A DNA stretch of 64,000 nt, taken from NCBI GenBank assembly GCA_001643675.2, contig LSRY02000034.1, positions 1,028,501-1,092,500 on the forward strand, in the 5' to 3' direction. Position 1 is the first letter of the stretch; each line of letters starts with the position of its first letter. The position numbers and the translations under genes are program-made. The notes under the pieces were generated by a model. That model had not been told where the DNA came from and ran no database searches. It was given only the letters and a program-made list of their open reading frames with translations. This stretch comes from Monocercomonoides exilis. Taxonomy: Eukaryota; Preaxostyla; Oxymonadida; Polymastigidae. Below, in pieces: positions 11,801-24,576 of the stretch.

Positions 11801-14800
11801 GAAATGATTATTATGATGAAGAAGGAGACGATTCAGAAAATGATGAAGACGATGAGGAAGAAGAAGGCAAAACGAACAAAGCAGACTGGAAGAAGCCGAA
11901 GAAGACGTCAGGAGGAAGAAGAGGAGGGAAGAATGGAATTGGATTGTGTGTCATTTCTGACAAGTCGAAAGAGGTTGTGAATGTGAATGAGGCAGACGAA
12001 GAGGAAAGGCTGCTGAATGAAGCGAGAAGGCAGCAGCAGAAGAAGAAAGCAGAAGAGATGAGGAAGAAGAAGAAAGCAGAGGAGGAAGAGAAGAGAAAGA
12101 AGGAGCAATTGAACAATGCTGCTTCTTCTTCATCAGCTGACTCAGTACAAAATAAAATGAAACATAAACGTCATATTTTGTCAACTGATTCTTCATCTCT
12201 TTCTCTTCTTTCATCATCTTCTTCTTCAATGAGCCATCTTCGTGTTGTTCCTGAATACGACGATGGAGGCATTGTGTGTGTTCCCATTCAGCTTTTAACA
12301 GCTCTGCCTGTTGTGGATGATGGAAGGTTTATTGATCTGACGAGGAAGAGGAGGGAAATGCTGATAGTGGCAGAGCGGATGGAGGAGGAGAAGAAGCTGA
12401 TGAAGATCAGAGAAGAGAGAAGGAAGAAGAGAGAGGAAGAGGCAGAGAAGATGAAGATACTCACAAAGCAGTTTGGGTTGAGCTTGGGAATTGGAACAGG
12501 AATAACATCAGAAACTGTGAAAAGCGAGGAAAAGAAGGAGAAAGATGAAAAAGGAAAAGGAAAAGGAAAAGTTGAAGAGAGCGATGAAGATGATGATGAA
12601 GAGGAGGAAGAAGAATTATTGGGAAAAGAAACTGAAAATGTAGAAAAATCAAAAGAAGGCAAACTAAAAGAAGAAGACGATGAAGACGAAGAAGAAGATG
12701 AAAGCGACAACCGTATCACTTCATCAGCGTCTGCTGCAGCGCTTTCGACTGAATCAGCCGGTTTGAATGACATTCGCCATCTGTTTGATGTTGGGAGGCT
12801 TGTTGTTGTTGGAGGGACAGGAGTGGAAGTGCTGTCAGTGACAGCAGTGAGAGAGAAGACTGTGAGGAGGAAGGAGAAGAGGAAGAGATGGGTGCAGAAG
12901 GAGAAGGAGCAAAAGGAGAAGGAGAAAGAGAAGGCAGATGAGAAAGGAGAAGAGAAAGCAAATGAATCAGAAGCCACAGCAGTGTCAGTTGAAGAGGAAG
13001 AGTATGAAGAAGAGATTGTTGACACGAAGACAGAAAAAGCGCCTCAGCCGATTCTGTCTATACCCCATCCGCTTGCTCTGCTGGGTGTTGGGGGAAGAAT
13101 TGTGGCATCGCCTGAGGATGTGAGGAGGATGGACGAGAACAGCAGGAGACACAACAAGAAGATGAGGAGGAAGATGGCAAGGGAAAGGGAAAGTGGAATG
13201 GCGAATGAGAAAGGGAAAGAAGAAGAAGAAGAAGAAGAAGAAAGAGAAGAAGAGAATGAAGCAGTTTCGTCACTCTGGGACGAGGAAGATGAAGGAGACG
13301 AAGAACAAGACAAGTTGGAGTCGATGAAGATGAGAAGGAAGGCATTTCCGACAGCTTTGAAGGGAGATTGCGTGATTGTGGAGTTGGAATACAATGCTCT
13401 TGTTTATTCTGAGCATTTTGCCACTTTGAATCCATCACCAAATGATGAAGAATTAAGCTCAACATCTTCTTCTTCTTCTTCTTCTTCTCATTTCACTCCA
13501 AACATCTACTCAAACATCCCTCCCTCTCTCATTCGTGCACACATTGTATCTCATTCGTGTCCTTCTTCTTATCTGCCTGCTTTTCCTTCTCTTCCTTCTC
13601 TTCTTAACAAACAGTCAGAGAAAGACAGTTCTGATGCCTCATCTCCTCCTCATGTGTCCATCCATCCGTATCATTCATTTCTTTCCTCTTTCTCTTCTTC
13701 TCTTTCTTCTTCCTTCACTCTTTCTCCCCTCTCCTCCCACAGCTCTTCTCTTCTCCCTCCTCCTTTCTCTCTCTTCACCAAGTTCCTCTCTCCGTTCACA
13801 CCCGAAGCACAGAACTGGTACACCCTCGACGAAGCTGCTGCCATTGTTGGGACGACTCCTGTTGCCATTGCTTGCCTCACCAGCGTGTTTGTGGTGACTG
13901 TGAGGAACTTCTCATTCAATGCGTTTTCGGCAAAGGGGAAAGGAAAAGAGAAGGAGAAAGAGAAAGAAAAGGAAAAAGAAGCAGAGAAAGATAAAGTATC
14001 AAATGGAATGGAGAAATTGAAAGCGCTTTTTGCTTCGGCGAAAGAGAAAAGCGATGGAAAAAGCACAGAAACCACACAAAATTCAGCTTCAGCCTCAAAA
14101 TTTGTTTATTCTCCTTCGCAAAAGACAGATGCACCGTCGCCTCTGACACCTCTTTCTCCTCTTTCTCCCAACAGCCAGTCAAGTCTTTCCACTCCTCCTC
14201 TGTCTCCTCCGACTTCTGCATCTTCTTCTCCTTCTTCATCGTCTTCTTCGTTGCTGGCTAATCCAAACACTGCTTCTTCTGTTTCTCCTTCTCTTCTTTC
14301 CCCTCTCACCACGCCTCCCCTTTCTCCTTCTTCTCCTTCTTCTCTTTCACCTTCTGTTTCTCCTTCTCCCTCTTCTCTTTCTCTTTCTCCTTCCTCCCCA
14401 TCTTCTGTGACTGAAATGTTCCATCCAGTTTGTGCTCCTTCTTCTTTGGCATCTGAAATGCCTCCGATGATGACAATCAACTTTGCTTTTCCTTTTTGCG
14501 ATCCAAAAACAAACATCCATTCGCCTTATTATGCACGCTTCAACTCAACCACACGTCAAGTTGATTATTCTGACGCTGCCATTGATCTTCTTCGTGAGTA
14601 CAAGACTCGTTTTCCTTCTGTTTTTTCCTTTGTTTCGTCGTCTTCGCATGTTGGCTCTTTCCTTTCGCCTTCTTCTGCTCTATCTGCCTCTGTAGCTGCT
14701 GGCCAGACCTCCTCATACATTCGCAAAGTGAATGCCACACAGATCATTCCACAAGGCACACACGAAGCATTCGATGAGCTTGTGTCATTTCTCTCGTCGG

Positions 14801-17800
14801 CGCAGAAGGAGAGGGCGATGCGGGGCTATGCAGGACACACGACGCTGATTGCGACGAAGGAAGGGGTGGAGTCGGTGATGAGGTTTTATAAGGAGACAGG
14901 GTGGGGCAGGATTGTGACGAGTGCTGATGAAGAGAGCGTGCAGAAGAAGTTTATTGATAAGAGATATAAAAATAGGAAGGGGAATGAAGAGAAAGAGAAA
15001 GAAAATGATAAAAAGATAAATGCAGTTGAAGACAAAACAACAAGCAAAGAAGCCAATGAAGACGCATCGTCTTCAAAGAATGCCTCTCGTCTCCCTCATC
15101 TTCCCCACGCCATCAACACCCCCACAAAGGCCATCCATCTGATTGTGCGAGCACGTGTCTCTCTCTCTTCTCTCATCACATCCTCCAGCGATTCTGTCAT
15201 TGGCACCTCAAAATACACAGGAGGAGAGCTCAGAGTGGGAGACAGAGTGGTAAATGTGTCATCTTCAGGTGCGGTGCCGTTCGGGCTGACTGGAACTGTC
15301 GTGTCTTCCACGACATTCACAGCGTCTGGCAGCGATGTGGAACAGCAGTTTGCTGCTTCTGGTGCTGATGAAGAGGAAGAGGAAGAGGAAGAGAGAGGAA
15401 AGGGAAAGAAGGAGAAAGAAGGGAGTGTTGGATGGCTGCAGCAGGAGGCAGCGATGAGTGGACGCACTTTTGGCTCTAAGCAGAATGAGTCTTATTCAAA
15501 TGCTCTGATCTCTTCGACTGTTCCACCAACAAATCTGAATACAAATACGAACTCTTCAAAACCACTGCCAAATCTGTTTGCTTCTGCGCTGTCAAAATAT
15601 CGCTCTTCTTCTTCTTCTTCTTCGAATTCATATTCTTCTCGTTTCCCATCATCATCCACATCATCATCATCTTCTTCTTCCTCTTCCTCTTCTTCATCTG
15701 TGTATTCCCCATCTCCACTCCGCACCTCCTCTGTCCTCTCCTCCACCCACCCGTTTCTCCTCTACCCATCCAAAAATGCTCCTTCCCCTTTAACACAGCC
15801 AGCAGGCGTGGGTGTTGACAAGTTCAGCGGCGACTCACATCTTTCACGTGCGCTGAATCCGAACCAGACAGTCGATGTTGTTTGGGATGCTCCGTTTATG
15901 AATGGCTCTGATCTGCACGGGAAGGCGCCTCTGATGCAGGGATCAGTGGCGTGTGTGAGCAGTCTGTACAGATATGCGACGTTTGTGCAGCAGAAGGAAG
16001 GGGCAAAGGGGAGAAAAGATGATGCGAATGAAGTGAATGGAAGAAGAGGAAGAGGAGGAGAAGCAGAAGGAGAAGAGGAATATCTTTATGCCCCACTTTC
16101 TGCGGAGTCTCTGTCACTTGAGGATGTTCTGAGGGAGTACAGCACATTCCAGTTGAGAGCGAAGAAGGCGTATGAAAACATTGCAGGCAGAGAAAAGATG
16201 AGATATCGAATGCTTTTGGAGAATGGGATAGATTCTGTGTCTTCAATTGTGCAGCAGGCATTCAATGAACAGTTGGTTAAACCTTCTTCTTCTTCTTCTT
16301 CTTCTTCTTCATTGACATCCTCAAAACAACGTTCTTCTTCTCGTCTTTCAGCTGATCAGTTCATTCGATCTGCGTTTTCGTTGTATCGGCTGACGTTGTG
16401 GCCGATCTTCCCCATCCCTCCCACGCAATACAAGACTGTTGGGTTCTACTCGAAACTTGCTGGAAAAAGAAGGAAAGAACTGAAGAAGACGAAGAAGGAG
16501 CTGAATGAGGGAGAAAACACAGCTGAGAAGAAAAGGCAGCTGAAGATGAAGATTCAGCAGCAGACGAAAGAAGACGCGAAGATTGTCATTCCGTTTGTGG
16601 AAGATGCTCGTCTGCCAAAAGTGCTGATGGAGTATGCAATTCGTCCACTCACCCAGAGGGAGAGGCAGAAGCCAGTGTATTTGATGCAGTCACGGTATGG
16701 AGGGTATGGAGGGTATGGAGGAAGTGTAAATGGAGGAGGAGGAGGAGGAGGAGGAATGTACAGGAGTGGAGGCTATCAGAGCAACAGTGCTGGATTCAGT
16801 TCATATTCATCGCAGCAGAGCCAGTCAAGATTCGCTTCGTCTTATTCATCGAGTGATTCTTCTGCATTGTTGTCTTCTCCTTCTTCTTCATATTCATCAT
16901 CATCATCATCTTCTTCTTCTTCTGGAAAATCAAAAGCGTCAGTTGCAATTCCACCTCCTGCCTCGCTTTTGGGAAGCAGCCAACAAAGTTCAACTTCTTC
17001 TTCTTCTTCTTCTTCTCAATTCAACTATACTCCTTCTTCATCTTCCTCTTCTTCTCCTTCCTTCAAAATAATCTCAAAACCTTCTGTTGCAATTCCGCCG
17101 CCTTCTTCTTTGCTTCCATCAAAGCCATCTTCTGCTCCTCTTCTTTCGAATCCTCAAATTTCCAAATCGAAACAAGAAGAAGCATCACAAGTTGGTTTGT
17201 TGCCAACACCAACATCTTTGCAATCATCATCATCATCATCATCTTCTTCTTCTTCTTCGTCGTCTTCTTCTCTGCTACCCACTCCATCAAGCGACTCAAA
17301 GGGAAGCACAACAGGGCGAGTGCTGACGTTTTATGAGAAGCAGCAGCTGAGAAAGAAGGAGGAAGAAGAGAGAAGAGCGAAGGAGAATGAAGGAGCAGAC
17401 AGCTCTGCGCAGACAGCTATCAACAAGAATGTGCTTCTGCCAACGCCGAAAGCAGCAAAAGAAGCAAAAGAAGCAAAAGAAGAGGAGAAAGAAAGCGAAG
17501 GAGCGAAAGAGAAGACGAAAGTGCTGTCATTTTACGAAAGGCAGAAGCTGCTGAAGGCTCAAAAGGACAGCCAAAGCAGCCAGACACAAAAACAAGAGAA
17601 TGCAAATATGACACAATCTTCATCTTCTTCAGAGGACAAAACGGTTCAGTCAGAAAATGCAGAAAAGCCACCAAAAGTGCTGTCGTTCTATGAAAGACAG
17701 CAGCTGCTGAAGAAACTGAAAGAAGAAGTGCTCAAAACAGACAAGCCATCAGCTGCTGAAGAGAAGAAGAAAGAAGAAGAAGGAGAAGAAGGAAAAGAGA

Positions 17801-20634
17801 AAGAAGCAAAAGAAGCAGACAAAGAAGGAATCTTGCCAGACGCGTCAGCAAAGCCGCTTGCCAAGCCGTTATCGTTCTATGAAAGACAGCAGCTGAGGAA
17901 GAAAGAGCAGGAAGAGAAGAAGAAGAAGATGCAGCAAGAAAAACAGACATCCAATGAAAGCAATGAAACACCGGTTTTGTCACCTCCTCTGTCACCACCT
18001 GTGCTTTCAAAGGAGCCAGCTGCATTGTCACTTTCCTCTTCTTCTTCCTCTTCTTCCTCTTCTTCTTCCTCTCAAACCGAAGTTCCAATTCTTCCAAAGC
18101 CGAAAGTGAGAAAGCCAACGTTTGCGTCGCAGTTGCTGGCGAAGCAGATGCGGCCGAAGAAAGAGGCGTTGATGAACCAGTCGTATCTGCTGCCGATTCC
18201 GCTGACACACACGACGCCGCTACAGAGCGAGGTGGATGAGTGGAACAGGAAGGAAGCAGAGAAGCGGGTGAAGATGTTGGAGGAGGTGAAGAAGAAGATG
18301 CTGAGCGGGGAGCTGGAGGCTGGGTTTGTGCTGGATGACGAAGATGACGAAGAAGATTACGATAATGAAGGCAATGATGCTATTGCTATCAATGGGATTG
18401 GTTTGAAGGAGAAAGATCGGATGGATTCAGAAGCAGGGAAGTTTTCGTATCAGCCGAATGTGTTTGGAGGAAAAAGCAAAACACTCAGCTTATCGAATGG
18501 AGCAGGCAAAGTAGTGGAAGACGGCAGAAGAGGAGGCAAGCAGAACAGAGGGATCACGCTGAGCATTGAGGAGGAAGAAGGGTTTGGTGGGGCAGAAGAC
18601 GAAGAGATGGCAGCGCTGCTGTCAGACACGCTGGGTCTGTCCTCGTCCAGCCAAGTTATGCCCCATCTGGTGGCCAACACTGAACTCCGCGACCGCTCAT
18701 TCGCTGCGCCGCACCTGACAGCGAGCGGACCGTCAGCCACAAAGCGATCGAAGAGGCAGAGAGAAGCAGAGCGGCAACTGAAGCAGGTGGATCGGGAGAG
18801 GATGAGCATGACAGCACAGTCTATGGTAGCAGTAGATGCGGATGCGGGAGAAGAGGAAAAGAAGAAGGAGAAGGAGAAGGCACAGCGGATGATTGAAGAG
18901 CTGTTTGCGAGTGCTGGTCTGAAGGCTGGGCTGAATCGAGAGGAGAAGCGCGTGAAGCAGCAGAAGATGGCAGAGCTGTCGAAGAAAGCATCAGAAATGG
19001 AAGCATCTGCCACAACTTCCTCAACAGCGCAGGTGATGTCGCTGATGATGGGCTCTCTTCCTCCACCACCTGCCGTTGATGCAAAGGGAAGTCAGCAAAA
19101 GAACAAGAAGAGAAACAGGGATGTGAATAATAAAGCGTCTGTAGCTGCGACTATTCCAACTCCTACTGCAAGAGTTTCTGCTCCATTGCTGCCTCCTCCA
19201 TCATTAACATCATCAACTTCATCATCTTCTTCTTATTCAACAAATGTGGATTCTTCAAACAGATTCTCTTATAATCCGATGCCTCGTTTGCCTGACAGCA
19301 CCAAAAAATCGATTGATAAAACAGAAACAGAGCAAAAAGAGAGGGAGAAAGTATTGAAATTATTGCTTTCAGCACCTCTTCCTCCGCCTCCCGTTGCAGT
19401 TCCCCTTCTGAAAACGCCACCACCTCCTCCATTGCTGACTGCTCGCTCATCATCATCATCTTCTTCTTCTGATCCTTCTTCCTCTTCCTCCACCTCACCT
19501 CAATCTCCTCCATCGAAGCTAAAGATTGACTCGCCTGTGTTTGTGCCTCGCGCCCTCCCATCAGCCGCAATGCCTCCATTGTTTGGCAGCACAGAAGCAG
19601 CAATGGCACAACCGAAGAAGGCAAAGACAAAGGCGAAGAAGACGGCAGAAGAGCTGCAGATGGAGAAAGCAGATAGAGTGATCAAAGCATCGCTTTCGAA
19701 TGATTTTGATATTCTCCGCTACACAACAGCATCTTCTGTGAAGCCGAATCTTCCTTCTTCTTCATCTTCAGGTGCAATGCCATCCAACCCAATTGGGCTG
19801 GGATATGAGCAAGACGAGCTCGACATACACGACATAGGCGAGCGGAACAAGCTGTTCTATCCACACATCGATCCCACGGTGCTGGCTGAGCAGAGGTTGA
19901 AGCAGGAAAGGAAGGAAAAGAAGGAAGAGAGAACTGGGGCAAGAATGGAAGTACAGCAAGGGATGGAAGAAGCACAGCTTTTTGTGCACATTCCAGTTGG
20001 TGACAGAGATGTGGAGATGGAAAAGGAAAAACAAGAGGAAAAGAGGAAGATGAGAGAGAAGCAGTATTTGCAGCAGCAGCAGCAACAACAACAGCAGCAG
20101 CAGCAGAGAGCGAATGATATTGGAGCGAAGCAAGGAGCATTCAGAAGCGAAGGACAAGCCCAAAACGATATGAGACGACCGACTTTGTTGCAGAAAGCTT
20201 CGATGCCTCAGCCTTTACTTTCTCTGAACCACACAAGCACAGCCAATTCAGCTGCAAAAGACAGCTTAGCTCAACCATCGCAAAGGAAAGCAGCCAGCAC
20301 GCTGCCTTCTGCCCCACAAAATGCATCTGTGTCGTCTGTGCCATCGCAGGCACGCTCTCCTTTCTCCTTCGAAATGGACGATGAATTGGATGATCCGTTT
20401 CTGTCGATGCTTCACTCGTCTTCTTCAGCTGGCACAGCTGGCTCATCTGTCTCGCAGCTGCATCATGCGTCGCTGTATAACACGCGCATTCCGCTACCTT
20501 CCTCATTTATTCAGGATCCGCACAAAAGGTGGCAGGCAGAACAGGCCAGAACAACCCAGCCTGGCGGCACTCACAGCTTGGCAAATCAGAAGTTCGCATA
20601 CAATCCATTTTTCAATACAGAGGGGAAGAAATAA
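5827..20634 (+). CDS. XRN1: giant XRN1-type 5'-3' exoribonuclease
   Basis: Three exons: 5827-5849, 5904-5968 and 6083-20634. Both introns are GT..AG (54 and 114 nt), and splicing restores the canonical N-terminus (MGIPKLFRWISERYP, then DNLYLDSNGIIHN). Predicted length is about 4,879 residues; usual XRN1 is roughly 1,200-1,800. Catalytic-core motifs are intact: GCDTPGEGEHK, YGQDADLIML and FFVGNDFIP, followed by the WVFSYYISGCPSWGWFYPY and SPIAAFYPKEFEVD blocks. Later come a WYTLDEAAAIVG segment and an SH3-like VGDRVVNVSSSG...VDVVWDAPF segment, as in XRN1. The CCHC knuckle of XRN2 is absent, which supports XRN1, the cytoplasmic enzyme degrading decapped mRNA. The extra length is inserted Ser, Glu and Lys tracts plus a long disordered C-terminal third with repeated motifs. 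No frameshift or stop interrupts the 14.5-kb exon, so it is under selection. Confidence 0.93.
16880..17280 (+). repeat. Ser-tract and VAIPPPxSLL repeats in XRN1 tail
   Basis: Dense TCT/TCA microsatellite coding for poly-Ser, interleaved with two near-identical proline motifs (SVAIPPPASLL and SVAIPPPSSLL) and related LLPTP and LLPPP motifs further on. Proline-rich motifs in the XRN1 tail bind the decapping-factor EVH1 domain in animals, so a similar role is possible here, by inference only. Confidence 0.7.
17323..17907 (+). repeat. four copies of an L-[ST]-FYE-[RK]-Q motif in XRN1 tail
   Basis: Copies start at 17323, 17524, 17680 and 17869: LTFYEKQQLRKK, LSFYERQKLLKA, LSFYERQQLLKK and LSFYERQQLRKK. 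Each is followed by a Lys/Glu-rich helix and separated by about 50-67 residues of low-complexity sequence. Conservation inside otherwise simple sequence indicates a functional docking or helical motif. Confidence 0.85.
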
Positions 20635-21269
20635 TTATTGAAAAGGAACTTTTTTTTGACATTCATTTCAATTTTTATCGTTTTATTTTCCATGAAAAAG
20701 TGGATGGAAATGAGTAAATGAGAAGGACAAATTATTTTCATCTGAATGAATTTTGAGTTTGTTTTTTTTTTTATTAGAAAAATGAACAGACTGATGAAAA
20801 GTGTCAGATGCCATGGAATTCTGTCTGTGGAAAAGCTTGTTTAAAAAGAAATTATTTTATTAAAAAAAAAAATGCAAACACCACTTTCACAGATTATTTG
20901 AGAAATAGAAATGAAAACGAAAAAAACTCAACAAAAAGAGAATGCTTGCTTTTGAATAATTCTTGCATCACAATTCATTGAAACAATAAAAAAAACCGAA
21001 AACAACAAATGAAATGTTGATTTATATTTCAAAAAGCTTTCAAAATCAAAATGAAGTAAATAAATCTCCAATAAATAACAGAATTGTTAGAGATGATCGC
21101 AAAACATCTGCCAAAGAATAAAATAATAAGCTTTATAGAGGAATGACAAAAGAAGTCTTTGAAACTTTCACAATTTACGATCAAAAGTCTGAATAAAAAA
21201 AAAGAGAGAGAAATAAAATAAAATAAAATAAATAAAAAAATGAAGAAAATGATATAAACACATGATTCA
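20635..21269. other. convergent intergenic, no gene seen
   Basis: AT-rich 3' flanks of XRN1 (+) and the helical-repeat gene (-). Nothing else recognised. Confidence 0.45.
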
Positions 21270-22685
21270 TCACCAAAGATAATAATCTTCAATGTTTTGA
21301 ATCAATAAATGGTCACCAAATATCCCAACAGTTTTGAAACAGCGCATCTTGACAATGCAATCTTCATAGCCTTCCTCTTCCATCTTTTCAAACACTTTTT
21401 TTTCCGTCTCTTTTCGTTTTGCCTTTTCATTTTCTCTTTCACTTTCTCCTCCTTCACTCTCCATCTTCTCATTCAATCTTTCACAAAGATGCTTGAAAAA
21501 GAACACACAACTTTCAATTGCATAAGTTTTTTCATTTGAACTGTTCATTTTAGACAAAACAATTTCAGCAACTTCCTTTTTCAGCAAATCACAAATATTC
21601 ACAGCTCTGTTAAATGTAGTATATTTCAAGGAATAAACGCACAAATCACCAATTTCTCTGTCATTATCATTTCCTGCTCGAAATATCTGAACAACGCTCC
21701 CGGCAAGCTCAACATGTTCTTCACTCCTCAATTTACATGAGTAAAAATATTGGTTCAATACAATCATCCATCTTTTTATTATCATCGTTTCTTCCTTTTC
21801 TTTTCCTCTTTTGTCTTCTTCTGTTTTCTTCCAATCCACATTTCTTACCAGCTCTTCCAGTTCTCTTCTTGCTTCTCCCACAAAATACAGTTCATTTGTT
21901 ATCACTTCTTCCAAACTTTTGTTGTTGGAAAGTCTTTTTATCAAAAACTGCCAAGCCGATTGATATGCAAGTCGCGTCAGATTGTGATGTTCCAGATGAT
22001 ATTTCATAACCTCTTTGATCTCATTTAAATATTGTTCTTGATTTATATCCTTGTTTTAAAAAATTAGAAAAAAAATCAATTGTTAAAAAAAAGGTAAAAG
22101 ATATGAATAAACTTGAATGTCATCGATGCAACTTAAAGCCAGCAAGGCCAATTCAGTTTCTTTTTTCTTTTCTTCACTTTCCTCTTTGTTCATTGCAGCT
22201 ATTAAAAAGCAATGCATACAGATCACCATCAGATTATTGCTGATTAAATCATATCCTGCCCCCCAAAATAAAAAGCATTCGCAAAGATTGATCAACAGTT
22301 TCTCATCCTTTCCCTCTTTTTTCTTTTCCTCTTCCAGAATTACTCTTCCAAATCTTTTCTTCAAAAAAGGGTTTGTAAAAAATTGGCGCTTTGTTGGTTT
22401 TTTCGCATTCTCATGTCCAACATGCTTCAGCAACATGAGGGATTTTTCAAAAGGATAATTGTTCAATTCAATCAATTTATAATTTTCATCAAATTCTTCT
22501 TTCGAGAAAAAATGCTTCAATTCTTCTTTATCCATATTCTTCAGCATTCCGTTCATCTCTTCCTTCATCAGACTTTTCTCTTCTTCTGCAAAATCTATTC
22601 CAGGAAACATTTCTTTTGCAAATAAATCAGAAATCAATTGCAATTTCCCCTCCTTTGATGGAATCAAATGAACACACCAAAACAT
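21270..22685 (-). CDS. helical-repeat family protein (copy 1, intact)
   Basis: Two exons, 22113-22685 and 21270-22049, joined across a 63-nt GT..AG intron (phase 0) give about 450 residues ending in TGA. Features shared with the other two copies: MNGMLKNMDKEELKHFFSKE, LMLLKHVGHE, ILEEEKKKEGKDEKLLINLCEC, NKEESEEKKKETELALLALS, then in exon 2 EHHNLTRLAYQSAWQFLIKRL, KSLEEVITNELYF and the closing MEEEGYED. The regular amphipathic helices suggest an ARM/HEAT-like solenoid. It matches a large gene family I remember from oxymonads, with no known function. The ATG at 22685 is the first in frame. Copies 2 and 3 appear to have an upstream exon at the equivalent place, so a further 5' exon here is possible. 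Confidence 0.72.
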
Positions 22686-24576
22686 TCCTCTGTGTCTTCC
22701 ATCTCCGGTATCTTTTCACAAAGACAGTGCAACCATCAGGAATCAATATTTTGCCATTTTCATTAAAGCAAAGGAATAAAAAACAGAGAAAATGGATGAA
22801 ACATAAAAATTGATAACGGAAGTGAAAAAATCATAGCTCATACCACTCTTTCCTGTATTGGAATTAAGACAAGAAAATATGGAGAAAAGAAAAGATTAAT
22901 CTAATAAGAAGAATACTTATGGTTGTCAAGTTCAAAAAAACATTTTTGAAAATTGAAATTATTCATCAATAAAATGTGCAATTAACAGACGTTGCCTATC
23001 GTCGAGTTTCAGAAATTGTATTCATCCCGAGTCGTATTGAACCGATAGACAAGAAATATTTTTTGCATTTGAAAGGGAAATCAAAAGTTATTGCAGAGTC
23101 TATGACCATGCAAGAAAAAAAGTTGAAAGACCATTAAAGGAGGCTCAAAGATTCGTTGTTTTTCTTTATAATGAAGGTGTTTCTGTCAACCACTTCCTTT
23201 TGCCATTATAACCTTTCAAATAACTGAAATGATCAATTCTTGCTTCACAGAGTCCAATTTTGTGGACTGGAGTTGAATATTGAAGAGAAACAAGTTAATA
23301 TGAGAATATGAACAAGCTTTATCCACTTCTCATAACTTATGTTTGAATGGAAGATGGAAGAATGGAAAATGAAGTATTTGTTGATGAAGTCCAGAGTTAT
23401 AGATTCCCATGAAAAAAGATAGATGCCTAATATTGAAGAGTATGTCATATTTTCATGAACTCAAAAACGATGGAAATTTTCTTCTTTTGTTCTTTCTTCC
23501 TGAAAATAGAGAATTCGAGAAAACATGCAAACTCAATTCCAAAGCTGCGGATGAAGTTCATCATTTTCTTCAAAACAATTAATGCTCCTTTTCAATATCA
23601 TTTGCATCTTTTCAATCTTCCTATTTTTTCATTTCTTTTTGTCCATATTCATCATGTTTTTACTTATTTCTTCCTCTTTTCTGTTTGTCAACTGTGTTTC
23701 AAACACTCTTTGTTTTCCTTCTCATATCTATTATCATCGCACACATTGAATGCTTTTGTGAAACTCACAGGTTGAATGTTCTGCGTTATTATCGTTTCCC
23801 TGGCAATTTCGATGGGCCACTGTGATCTATTCAGTGAAACAACAATAACCTGAGGAGGACTGGATAAAATCAGTGAATACTTTGAGAAATGAATTTTTGA
23901 AGGTGTCAGCAGAGCATCAAAAATAATCGAATGAAGAATGATAACAAATGGTTTGGTCAGCACTTGAAGGCTTAATGGCCTAAGCCTGTGCATCCAGGGG
24001 GAAAAAATTAAAAACATTCAGTCCTTTCTTCTTGTGAATATGATGTATCTTTGATTTTTTGTTTGTGGTTTATTTTTCATCATTTCTCAACTTCTAATAA
24101 AAAAAAACAATCTATTTATCATATGTCTATCGAAGGCATATCTCTTGTCTGTAATTGAGATTTTCTTCGCCGACTTTAACACGCACATATCTTCAATCCA
24201 AACCTCATTCTTATTTAATTATCAACATTAAGCTCATTGAAGTTGATGTTTGATGGAAATAAAGAAAGAATCTGAATGGATATATGTCATCTTGCAAGAA
24301 TGGGGAAGAGGATGATGAAAAATAATGCCAGAATACCAAATATTCTCAAATCCATAAGTCAGCTGTGAGAAAGAGGCGAAATAGTCAATTCATTTGGAGA
24401 CGGCTTTTGATGAAGAAAAGGAAACAACACAAATTCTGAATATTTCTTTTTTCATTGCCATGTTGCGTTTCAAAGAAATAAAAAGAAGTGCTGCTTTTAT
24501 CCAAAACCATAAAAGATTACAAAATTACAATAAAAGAATCAATTTTTGAAATTCAAAACTCGTGGTTTTTTTTCCC
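22686..24576. other. 1.9 kb without a supported gene
   Basis: AT-rich. A minus-strand open stretch at 23688-24017 (109 codons) lacks recognisable motifs, splice partners or biased composition and is not called. Confidence 0.4.

Noticed and set aside
7265-20140. Numerous long antisense and +1/+2 frames inside XRN1
   Set aside because: Low-complexity Ser/Leu/Lys readings of the same codon-biased, microsatellite-rich exon, with no independent motifs.
23688-24017. 109-codon minus-strand frame
   Set aside because: No motif, no splice partner, ordinary AT-rich composition; within chance expectation for a 1.9-kb gap.
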